Below are positions 15,551 to 21,691 of a stretch of 21,691 bases of DNA, in pieces. The notes under the pieces are model-generated. The model had not been told where the DNA came from, did not search any database, and saw only the letters and a program-made list of their open reading frames with translations. Position numbers and translations under genes: made by a program. This DNA is from Marivita sp965656765 (lineage in GTDB: Bacteria; Pseudomonadota; Alphaproteobacteria; Rhodobacterales; Rhodobacteraceae), in the NCBI RefSeq assembly GCF_965656765.1, contig NZ_CBFHLV010000056.1, forward strand, positions 1-21,691. Reading direction: 5' to 3'. Position 1 is the stretch's first letter, and every line of letters starts with the position of its first letter.

Positions 15551-16989
15551 CCCTTTGGACAAGCGCAGAGGCGGCAGAAGCGACGGGTGGTCAGGTTTCA
15601 GGTGACTGGGTGGCAACGGGTGTGTCCATCGACACCAGAACGATCCAGCCCGGGGATCTTTTTTTGGCGTTGACGGCGGCGCGCGATGGGCATGACTTTG
15701 TTGCGCAAGCGTTGGACAAAGGGGCTGCGGCTGCTTTGGTCAGCCGGGTGCCAGATGGCGTGGCAGAAGATGCGCCATTGGTGATCGTTGACGATGTTCA
15801 GACCGGGCTTGAGGCGTTGGGCCGTGCATCGCGGGCACGAACAGTCGCCAAGGTGGTGGGCGTGACCGGGTCGGTTGGCAAGACCTCAACCAAGGAAATG
15901 CTGCGCACGGTTCTGGGCGCACATGGCCGAGTGCATGCAGCCGAGGCCAGTTACAACAACCATTGGGGTGTGCCGCTGACACTGGCGCGGATGCCGCGCG
16001 ATGCGGAATTCGCAGTGATCGAGATCGGGATGAACCACCCCGGAGAGATCGCACCGTTGAGCAATCTGGCGCGCCCGCATGTGGCATTGGTGACCATTGT
16101 GGCGCCTGCTCATTTGGAGGCATTCAAGAGCATCGACGGGATTGCGCATGAGAAAGCGTCGATCTTTGATGGGTTGGAGCCGGGAGGCGTGGCGATCTGG
16201 AATGGAGATCTGCCCACAAGCGCTATTCTGCAAGCGGAGGCCGAAAAGAAGGCGACTGTCAGCGTGTCGTTTGGTGAAAGTGATGGTTGCGATATGCGTG
16301 TCACCTCGGTGCGGGAAAGCGATGGCTACAGTGTTGCTCAAGCCGAGGTCGACGGTGGCGAGCTTCTGTACAAGATCGACGCGCCGGGCCGGCATTTCGC
16401 CATCAATGGTGCTGCGGTTCTTGCTGTGGCTGAAGTGTTGGAACTGGACCGCGCGCTGTCTTTGGCCGCGATGGGACGTTGGCATCCGGGGGCGGGGCGC
16501 GGCGCGCATGTGACGATCCCGTTAGACGAGGCAGACCCAACCGCAACACTGGCGTTGTTTGACGACGCATATAACGCCAATCCTGCGTCGGTTGCGGCAT
16601 CGTTGTCAGTGTTGGCCGCGGCACCGGTGCAGCATGATGTCGGGCGTGTAAGCCGGGGGCGGCGCGTAGCCGTTCTGGGTGACATGAAAGAGCTTGGTCC
16701 GACCGGGCCGGACTTGCATGCGGCCTTGGCTGATCTGGAGGCGACCCGGACGCTGGACAAGGTGCATTGCGTCGGTCCGTTGATGCGGCACCTTTGGGAC
16801 GCGTTGCCCGAAGAGCGTCGTGGAATGTGGTATGAGACATCAGACGATATGGCCGCGCGATTGCCCCGCCAGTTAGATGCGGGGGATGTTGTGATGGTCA
16901 AGGGATCGCTGTCGATGCGGCTGGCCCGCGTGGTTGACGCCATCCGGAATATGAGCCAAGGCAACCTCCGCGACGAGCCGGAAGGATAA
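15547..16989 (+). CDS. murF: UDP-MurNAc-tripeptide:D-Ala-D-Ala ligase
   Basis: Adds the D-alanyl-D-alanine dipeptide, completing UDP-MurNAc-pentapeptide in the cytoplasm. The N-terminal domain shows SIDTRTIQPGDLFLAL, the P-loop GSVGKT is at 108-113, EASYNNHWGVPLTL and EIGMNHPGEI are the MurF-specific central motifs, and DDAYNANPASVAASL plus LGDMKELG lie in the C-terminal domain. The 480 residues are normal. It overlaps murE by 4 nt and is followed by mraY after 6 nt, whose ribosome-binding site (GAAGGAT) lies in the last codons of murF. Confidence 0.97.
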   Translation: MTLWTSAEAAEATGGQVSGDWVATGVSIDTRTIQPGDLFLALTAARDGHDFVAQALDKGAAAALVSRVPDGVAEDAPLVIVDDVQTGLEALGRASRARTVAKVVGVTGSVGKTSTKEMLRTVLGAHGRVHAAEASYNNHWGVPLTLARMPRDAEFAVIEIGMNHPGEIAPLSNLARPHVALVTIVAPAHLEAFKSIDGIAHEKASIFDGLEPGGVAIWNGDLPTSAILQAEAEKKATVSVSFGESDGCDMRVTSVRESDGYSVAQAEVDGGELLYKIDAPGRHFAINGAAVLAVAEVLELDRALSLAAMGRWHPGAGRGAHVTIPLDEADPTATLALFDDAYNANPASVAASLSVLAAAPVQHDVGRVSRGRRVAVLGDMKELGPTGPDLHAALADLEATRTLDKVHCVGPLMRHLWDALPEERRGMWYETSDDMAARLPRQLDAGDVVMVKGSLSMRLARVVDAIRNMSQGNLRDEPEG

Positions 16990-16995
16990 AAGTTC

Positions 16996-18078
16996 ATGTT
17001 GTATTGGTTAACCGCGCTGTCGGACGGAGGGGATTTGTTCAATCTCTTTCGCTACATCACGTTCCGCGCGGGTGGCGCGTTTTTGACTGCTTTGCTGTTT
17101 GGGTTTTTCTTTGGCAAGCCGCTGATCAACGTGCTGCGTAAACGACAGGGCAAGGGCCAGCCGATCCGCACCGATGGGCCGGAGGGGCATTTTTCCAAAG
17201 CGGGCACGCCAACAATGGGCGGGCTGCTGATTGTCGGGGCGCTGCTGACATCGACGCTTCTTTGGGCGCGTTTGGACAATCCATTCGTGTGGATGGTGCT
17301 GTTTGTCACGATGAGCTTTGCGCTGATCGGATTTGCCGATGACTATGCCAAGGTAAAAAAACAAAATACTGCAGGTGTGTCTGGTAAGGTGCGGTTATTG
17401 CTTGGGTTTTTGATTGCCGCCATCGCAGGTTACTGGGCTGCGCAATACCATCCCGAGGAGTTGACGAACCAGCTGGCGTTCCCGGTGTTTAAGGACACGC
17501 TTTTGAACCTTGGGTATCTCTTTGTGCCATTTGCGGTCATCGTGATTGTCGGCGCGGCCAACGCGGTGAACCTGACGGACGGTTTGGACGGTTTGGCCAT
17601 CATGCCGGTGATGATCGCGGCAGGCACACTGGGCGTCATCGCCTACGCGGTGGGCCGGGTCGACTTTACTGATTACCTCGACGTGCATTACGTGCCCGGC
17701 ACAGGAGAAATCCTGATCTTCACGGCTGGGCTGTTTGGCGGTGGTCTGGGGTTCCTGTGGTACAATGCGCCGCCTGCGGCTGTGTTCATGGGGGATACCG
17801 GTTCCTTGGCCCTTGGTGGCGCGCTGGGTGCGATCGCTGTGGCGACGAAGCACGAGATCGTGCTGGCCATCGTAGGCGGTCTGTTTGTGGTCGAAGCGCT
17901 GTCGGTGATCATTCAGGTGCTCTACTTCAAGCGGACAGGCAAACGCGTGTTCCTGATGGCGCCGATCCATCACCATTATGAGAAAAAGGGCTGGGCCGAG
18001 CCACAGATCGTGATCCGGTTCTGGATCATATCACTTATTCTCGCGCTGATTGGTTTGGCGACATTGAAGGTGCGCTGA
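16996..18078 (+). CDS. mraY: Phospho-N-acetylmuramoyl-pentapeptide-transferase
   Basis: Integral membrane enzyme that transfers phospho-MurNAc-pentapeptide to undecaprenyl phosphate, forming lipid I. The 360 residues contain about ten hydrophobic helices and the family motifs: DDYAK at 115-119 (Mg and catalytic Asp pair), NLTDGLDG at 192-199, GDTGSLALGGALG, and the C-terminal HHHYEKKGW. It is the last recognised cell-wall gene in the window. The next gene is the unrelated bciB-like frame instead of murD. Just past the stop a short GCGC/GCGC hairpin followed by TTTTT may terminate weakly. Confidence 0.98.
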   Translation: MLYWLTALSDGGDLFNLFRYITFRAGGAFLTALLFGFFFGKPLINVLRKRQGKGQPIRTDGPEGHFSKAGTPTMGGLLIVGALLTSTLLWARLDNPFVWMVLFVTMSFALIGFADDYAKVKKQNTAGVSGKVRLLLGFLIAAIAGYWAAQYHPEELTNQLAFPVFKDTLLNLGYLFVPFAVIVIVGAANAVNLTDGLDGLAIMPVMIAAGTLGVIAYAVGRVDFTDYLDVHYVPGTGEILIFTAGLFGGGLGFLWYNAPPAAVFMGDTGSLALGGALGAIAVATKHEIVLAIVGGLFVVEALSVIIQVLYFKRTGKRVFLMAPIHHHYEKKGWAEPQIVIRFWIISLILALIGLATLKVR

Positions 18079-18223
18079 CGCGCGCTGGGTTTTTCGTCCT
18101 TACGCCTTTGGCGACGTCCTCCGGCAAGTGCTGCCGTGACGCCTTTGCCAAGCGGGGCGCAGAGGGCAATGGTGCGTTTGCATATTTGGAAAAAGAAGAC
18201 GTGTGGACTCGCTTTTCCAAGAC
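18079..18223. other. Spacer with inverted repeats downstream of mraY
   Basis: There is no gene here. The spacer contains a weak GCGC hairpin before TTTTT (18070-18094), CGCC-TTT-GGCG (18103-18113) and a separated 8-bp inverted repeat TTGGAAAA / TTTTCCAA (18186-18193 with 18213-18220, 19-nt loop). The block from about 18177 resembles intergenic sequence I associate with Roseobacter-group genomes, but I cannot confirm that it is a dispersed repeat. Confidence 0.35.
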
Positions 18224-18243
18224 GTGTCAACTAAAGTTGACAC
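18224..18243 (+). promoter_or_regulatory. Perfect PpsR/CrtJ-type operator
   Basis: GTGTCAACTAAAGTTGACAC is a 20-bp perfect palindrome matching TGT-N12-ACA and the stricter TGTCA-N8-TGACA bound by the photosynthesis repressor PpsR (CrtJ). Its right arm contains TTGACA (18237-18242), an ideal -35, as at several known PpsR-controlled promoters. It ends 22 nt before the bciB-like start codon. A -10 at 17-bp spacing (TCGGAT, 18260-18265) would put the transcript start at or after that ATG, so the true promoter or start codon may differ. Confidence 0.75.
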
Positions 18244-18265
18244 ATTGCGAAAGGCGGAGTCGGAT

Positions 18266-19486
18266 ATGGATGGTGGTCGGATTGGGCTGACAGTGCCGAA
18301 GATTGGCGGTGCGCCGCGAGCGGGGCTATGTACCGATTGCGGTGTTTCGCGTATGGGTGATGGCCGCGCGTGCGGGAAGGCCTGCCAATTCATTCAGCCG
18401 GAGTACGAAAGCCTTGAGGCCTTGGTGCATGGACGTGTGGCTGGCAATGGGGACGAGGCGTTTTTCGGTGTGTCCCAAGCGATGCATCGTGCGCGGCTGG
18501 AACCTGCGGCAGAGGGCGCGCAGTGGACCGGATTGACCACGGCGCTTGCCGCAGAACTGCTGCGCGCAGGGGCTGTAGATGCAGTTCTGGCGACCGCGCC
18601 TGACCCGGAGGATCGGTGGAAACCGCTGCCCGTCATTGTCACGGAGGCCGAACAGATGGCCCAGTGCCGGGGCATGCGCATGGGCTATGGGCCGCTTCTG
18701 GCACTTTTGGAGCCTGCCCGCGCGGCGGGGCATCGACGGATCGCGGTGGTGGGCATCCCCTGTCAGGTCTACGCTCTGCGGGCGCTGGAGGCGGAGCTGG
18801 GCTTCGATGAGATCACGGTGATCGGTACGCCCTGTTCCGATAACACCACGACCGAAAATTTCCACGCCTTTCTGGCGCGTTTGGACGACAAGCCCGAAAC
18901 CGTGTCTTATCTCGAGTTTCGCGCGGATTACCGGGTCGAATTGCGCTTTGACGATGGGCGTAAGCCGCGCTTTGTGCCGTTTCTCAAGCTGCCGCTGTCG
19001 GACTTGCCCGCGGATTTCTTTCCGATGACCTGCAAGACTTGCGTGGATTACACGAACCGTCTGGCGGATATCACCGTCGGGTATATGGGTGGGGATGGCG
19101 ACCAATGGCTGATTGTGCGCAATGCGCGCGGGGCGGCTGTGCTGGACAGGCTGGGGGACCGAGTGGTTCGACGCGATCTGACAGACAAAGGCAAGCGCGA
19201 GGCGGCTGTGAAAGGCTTTATGGCCAACACCGAACGGGCAGCGGGTGGCATGCCGCTGCGCCGGATGCCCGATTGGGTGCGGCCCATTGTGGCGTGGTTG
19301 CAGCCGCGCACCGGACCGCGTGGGCTAGAGTTCGCCCGGGCGCGGGTTGAAATGAAGGCGATCGAGACAATTTTGCACCTGCGGCGGGCTCATCCGGCCA
19401 AGATAAAGAACATGGTGCCTGACCATGTCTGGCGCGTGGCAGCCCGCTATGGTCTGATGCCAAGGGACGACGAGACGCGCAGATAG
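18266..19486 (+). CDS. bciB: BciB-type 8-vinyl (proto)chlorophyllide reductase (FrhB-like)
   Basis: A 406-residue protein of the coenzyme-F420 hydrogenase beta-subunit-like family (FrhB_FdhB N and C domains). It follows the BciB/Slr1923 pattern closely: LCTDCG near the N terminus (Cys22, Cys25, then Cys36, Cys40), a WTG...TPDPEDR-like segment, GIPCQ-ALRA-E-LG, a TPCSDN loop, FPMTCKTCVDYTNRLAD (Cys256, Cys259) and VGYMGGDGDQW. BciB uses flavin and Fe-S clusters with ferredoxin to reduce the 8-vinyl group in chlorophyll and bacteriochlorophyll synthesis. The related 7-hydroxymethyl-chlorophyll reductase is a possible alternative. I chose ATG at 18266, with GGAG 6 nt upstream; a GTG at 18203 would read through the operator. 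The PpsR-type operator just upstream independently supports a photosynthetic role. Confidence 0.82.
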   Translation: MDGGRIGLTVPKIGGAPRAGLCTDCGVSRMGDGRACGKACQFIQPEYESLEALVHGRVAGNGDEAFFGVSQAMHRARLEPAAEGAQWTGLTTALAAELLRAGAVDAVLATAPDPEDRWKPLPVIVTEAEQMAQCRGMRMGYGPLLALLEPARAAGHRRIAVVGIPCQVYALRALEAELGFDEITVIGTPCSDNTTTENFHAFLARLDDKPETVSYLEFRADYRVELRFDDGRKPRFVPFLKLPLSDLPADFFPMTCKTCVDYTNRLADITVGYMGGDGDQWLIVRNARGAAVLDRLGDRVVRRDLTDKGKREAAVKGFMANTERAAGGMPLRRMPDWVRPIVAWLQPRTGPRGLEFARARVEMKAIETILHLRRAHPAKIKNMVPDHVWRVAARYGLMPRDDETRR

Positions 19487-19554
19487 GCCAAAGGTCAGAT
19501 TGCGCGATATCTGAACGCGCGTTAGGGAGGTGCGCAGATCAAGGAAGACCGCGC

Positions 19555-20034
19555 ATGACTCGCATTGCTCATATCGAACTGGACGACGGCAATCTGCCCC
19601 CGCCCACCCCCGAGATCGAACAAGAACGCCGCGTGGCGATGTTCGACCTGATGGAACATAATACGTTTGAGCTGCCAAATCGTGACGGCAAACCTGTACC
19701 GTCCGGCCCGTATCATGTGGGGCTGTCGATCAAGGACAAGCGGTTGGTGTTCGATGTGACCACGGAAAGCCATGAAAAGGCTGCTGAATTCCATCTGTCT
19801 CTGACGCCGTTCCGGCAGGTGGTCAAAGATTATTTCCAGATCTGCAAATCCTATTTTGATGCAGTCAAAACCCTGCCGCCCAGCCAGATCGAGACCATCG
19901 ATATGGCGCGGCGCGGTATCCACAACGAAGGTGCGCGCATCCTGCAAGAGCGGCTTGAAGGCAAGGTCACGGTGGACGAGGATACGGCGCGGCGTTTGTT
20001 TACCCTCGTTTGTGTCCTGCATTTCGGGGGCTGA
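19555..20034 (+). CDS. UPF0262 family protein
   Basis: A 159-residue protein matching the uncharacterised alphaproteobacterial family UPF0262: an N-terminal EQERRVAMFDLMEHNTF segment, GPYHVGLSIKDKRLVFDV, LTPFRQVVKDYFQICKSYFDAV, and IDMARRGIHNEGARILQERL near the C terminus. No catalytic motif, signal peptide or membrane segment is visible, and its function is unknown. AAGGAAG lies 7 nt before the ATG. In many alphaproteobacteria this gene precedes a low-molecular-weight phosphatase gene, as here, and both often lie between hisD and infA. That wider neighbourhood is not seen in this window. Confidence 0.88.
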   Translation: MTRIAHIELDDGNLPPPTPEIEQERRVAMFDLMEHNTFELPNRDGKPVPSGPYHVGLSIKDKRLVFDVTTESHEKAAEFHLSLTPFRQVVKDYFQICKSYFDAVKTLPPSQIETIDMARRGIHNEGARILQERLEGKVTVDEDTARRLFTLVCVLHFGG

Positions 20035-20037
20035 GGT

Positions 20038-20487
20038 TTGAAATCGTTGCCGCAGTCGATTCTGTTTTGCTGCGATCACAATGCTGTTCGGTCGCCGATG
20101 GCCGAAGGAATCATGAAAAAGCTCTATGGCTTTGAGACCTATGTGCAATCTGTCGGTGTGATGAATGACCTGGAGATTGACGGCTTTGCCATCGCAGTCT
20201 GCAAAGAGATCGGTGTCGAGATGAGCCGTCATCAGTCGCGCAGTTTCGATGAGTTGGAAGAAAACGGCGAGGCGCTGTCGGGGTTCGATTTGATTGTGGC
20301 GCTGTCGCCGGCATCACAGAGGCGGGCGCTTGATTTGACGCGGTTTTATCATCTGACGGTGGAGTATTGGCCAATCATGGACCCAACGGGCCTTGGTGAA
20401 ACGCGCGAGCAAAAGCTGAATTCCTATCGGCAGACCCGCGATCAGTTGGTCGAACACCTGAAACGGAAATGGGGAGGACAAGCATGA
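20038..20487 (+). CDS. Low-molecular-weight protein tyrosine phosphatase family protein
   Basis: A 149-residue protein with the family's N-terminal active-site loop CDHNAVRS (Cys12-x5-Arg18-Ser) followed by PMAEG, and the general-acid Asp-Pro pair at Asp115-Pro116 in WPIMDPTG. Both catalytic elements are intact. Substrates may be phosphotyrosine proteins; arsenate-reductase annotations in this family are common but unproven. The TTG at 20038, three bases after the UPF0262 stop, is given as the start. A second TTG at 20047 would have GAGGT at better spacing and is a real alternative. The stop overlaps the next gene by ATGA. Confidence 0.85.
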   Translation: MKSLPQSILFCCDHNAVRSPMAEGIMKKLYGFETYVQSVGVMNDLEIDGFAIAVCKEIGVEMSRHQSRSFDELEENGEALSGFDLIVALSPASQRRALDLTRFYHLTVEYWPIMDPTGLGETREQKLNSYRQTRDQLVEHLKRKWGGQA

Positions 20488-20879
20488 GCCGGGCAACCAT
20501 CGAACGGTATTTCGACGCGTTCAATCGCAACGACGTGCCCGGCATGCTGGACTGTCTGACCGATGACGTGGCGCATCATGTGAACGAGGGTAATATCCGC
20601 ATTGGGCGTGATGCGTTCGAGGCGTTCTGCCAGCACATGTCGCGGTGTTATGACGAGACACTGACCGAGCTTGTCGTGTTTGTTGCCGAAGACGGCGCGC
20701 GCGGTGCTGCGGAGTACATGGTGAACGGCACGTATCTTGTCACCGACGAAGGGCTGCCTGACGCCACTGGACAGGGATACCGTTTGCCTGCGGGGTCTTT
20801 CTTTTCACTGCACGAGGGCAAAATCAGCAGGGTTGTGACTTATTACAACCTGAGTGACTGGATCGCTCAGGTGTCTTGA
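20484..20879 (+). CDS. NTF2-like / SnoaL-like fold protein
   Basis: A 131-residue single-domain protein of the ketosteroid-isomerase-like NTF2 superfamily. The typical start (helix with YFDAFNRNDVPGMLDCLTDDVAHHVNEG) is followed by a strand-rich half ending GSFFSLHEGKISRVVTYYNLSDW. Such proteins bind small hydrophobic ligands or act as isomerases and hydrolases; no specific reaction can be assigned. The start ATG at 20484 has GGGGAGG 6 nt upstream, the clearest ribosome-binding site of this run, and overlaps the phosphatase stop. Its own TGA overlaps the next ATG. Confidence 0.8.
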   Translation: MSRATIERYFDAFNRNDVPGMLDCLTDDVAHHVNEGNIRIGRDAFEAFCQHMSRCYDETLTELVVFVAEDGARGAAEYMVNGTYLVTDEGLPDATGQGYRLPAGSFFSLHEGKISRVVTYYNLSDWIAQVS

Positions 20880-21475
20880 TGCGGATCGAGGCGCTGACTG
20901 GAGAGGCCTTGGATGCGGCGCTGGACGATGTCGCAGAGCTCCGCATTCGGGTGTTTCGGGACTGGCCGTATCTTTATGACGGCGATCCGAACTACGAGCG
21001 CGAGTATCTTGAAACCTATCGGACGTCAGAAGCGGCCTTGCTTGTGGGTGCGTTTGATGGGGCAAAGCTGGTGGGGGCTGCGACGGGCACGCCCATGACA
21101 GATCATGCCGAGGATTTTGCGGCGGCTTTTGACCAGACCGGTCTACGGCTCGCGGATATCTTTTATTGTGCTGAGTCGGTGTTGTTGCCCGAGTATCGTG
21201 GGCAAGGTGTTGGTCATCGGTTCTTTGATCTGCGCGAGGCACATGGCCGGTCTTTGGGGGCGACAGTTTCAGCTTTTTGTGGAGTGGTGCGACCGCAGGA
21301 TCATCCGTTACGGCCGGCCGGGTATTGGCCCTTGGATGGGTTCTGGCGCAAGCGCGGTTATGTGCCGCTGGACGGAGCTGTGGCGTGGTTTTCCTGGAAA
21401 GACGTCGATCACACAGATGAGACCAAGAAGCCTTTGCAGGTATGGACACGGGTATTGAGCGGGGTTGGAATATGA
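20879..21475 (+). CDS. GNAT family N-acetyltransferase
   Basis: A 198-residue acyltransferase. The acetyl-CoA pyrophosphate-binding motif appears as YRGQGVGHRF (R/Q-x-x-G-x-G/A pattern) at about residues 106-115, preceded by the beta strand IFYCAESVLLP, and the C-terminal half contains GYWPLDGFWRKRGY, typical of family members with larger substrates. The substrate is unknown. The ATG overlaps the upstream stop by one base, and the stop overlaps the next gene by ATGA. Pairing of this type of GNAT with a nitrilase-superfamily enzyme, sometimes as a fusion, is known, so they likely act on one metabolite. Confidence 0.85.
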   Translation: MRIEALTGEALDAALDDVAELRIRVFRDWPYLYDGDPNYEREYLETYRTSEAALLVGAFDGAKLVGAATGTPMTDHAEDFAAAFDQTGLRLADIFYCAESVLLPEYRGQGVGHRFFDLREAHGRSLGATVSAFCGVVRPQDHPLRPAGYWPLDGFWRKRGYVPLDGAVAWFSWKDVDHTDETKKPLQVWTRVLSGVGI

Positions 21476-21691
21476 GAGTTGCAGCGGCGGCGTACCCCAT
21501 GGATTTTCTCGATTCTTGGGGGGCTTACGAGGATAAGCTGACACTTTGGGTAAGCGAAGCAGCAGATGCCGGGGCAGACCTGTTGGTATTCCCGGAATAT
21601 GGCGCGATGGAGTTGGCGACGCTGGCCGGACACGAAGCAGCCCTTGATTTGGAGGCGTCGCTGCATGCGGTGTCAGATCGGGTAGCTGACG
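21472..21691 (+). CDS. Carbon-nitrogen hydrolase (nitrilase superfamily), 5' part
   Basis: Only the first 73 codons are in the window and the frame is open at the edge. They read MRVAAAAYPMDFLDSW..., then an amphipathic helix, then ADLLVFPEYGAMEL at about residues 35-48. FPEYG is the nitrilase-superfamily strand carrying the catalytic Glu; Lys and Cys would lie beyond the window. Such enzymes hydrolyse amides or nitriles. The start overlaps the GNAT stop (ATGA), indicating co-translation. Confidence 0.85.
   Translation, partial: MRVAAAAYPMDFLDSWGAYEDKLTLWVSEAADAGADLLVFPEYGAMELATLAGHEAALDLEASLHAVSDRVAD

Overview
The window is a high-GC alphaproteobacterial chromosome segment. It most resembles the Roseobacter group / Rhodobacteraceae, and probably comes from an aerobic anoxygenic phototroph. 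The grounds are: a DUF1127 gene followed by a tandem array of anti-Shine-Dalgarno 'cuckoo' (CcsR-type) small RNAs; a long mraZ leader containing an UpsM-like terminator; a UPF0262 gene; and a bciB-like bacteriochlorophyll gene preceded by a perfect PpsR/CrtJ-type operator. Everything about organism and function comes from reading the sequence and from recalled family knowledge; no database search was possible.

Layout. (1) 1-3112: valS on the minus strand, with a probable terminator at its 3' side. (2) 3241-3905, minus strand: a DUF1127 small protein followed by four ~103-nt RNA units. Each unit has two hairpins with loops reading UCUCCUCCUCCCU on the minus strand, and the last hairpin doubles as a Rho-independent terminator. 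(3) 4132-5199, plus: the Mrp/ApbC Fe-S carrier. (4) 9719-5267, minus: a cobalamin-riboswitch operon, btuC-btuD-(12-codon mini-ORF)-exbB-exbD-exbD-tonB, with almost every junction overlapping. (5) 9700-10377: a long regulatory interval holding the riboswitch promoter, several sets of ~10-bp-periodic TGGG/CCCA repeats (candidate MraZ boxes, one set inverted), a GANTC-bearing palindrome and the UpsM-like leader. (6) 10378-18078, plus: the first half of the division and cell-wall cluster, mraZ-rsmH-ftsL-ftsI-murE-murF-mraY, tightly packed. The expected murD/ftsW/murG do not follow. (7) 18224-19486, plus: a PpsR-like operator and a bciB-like 8-vinyl reductase gene. (8) 19555-21691, plus: a closely packed or overlapping run of UPF0262, low-molecular-weight phosphatase, NTF2-like, GNAT and a nitrilase-family gene cut off by the window end.

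How the genes work together. The B12 operon combines an inner-membrane ABC importer with its own TonB-ExbB-ExbD energiser under a B12-sensing RNA, but no outer-membrane receptor or periplasmic binding protein is present. One of its two ExbD proteins has Asn in place of the otherwise conserved membrane Asp. The dcw genes make lipid-linked peptidoglycan precursor and the septal transpeptidase, and are probably tuned by MraZ and by attenuation in the leader. The DUF1127/RNA array looks like a stress-response RNA locus. No insertion sequence, tRNA, rRNA or CRISPR was seen.
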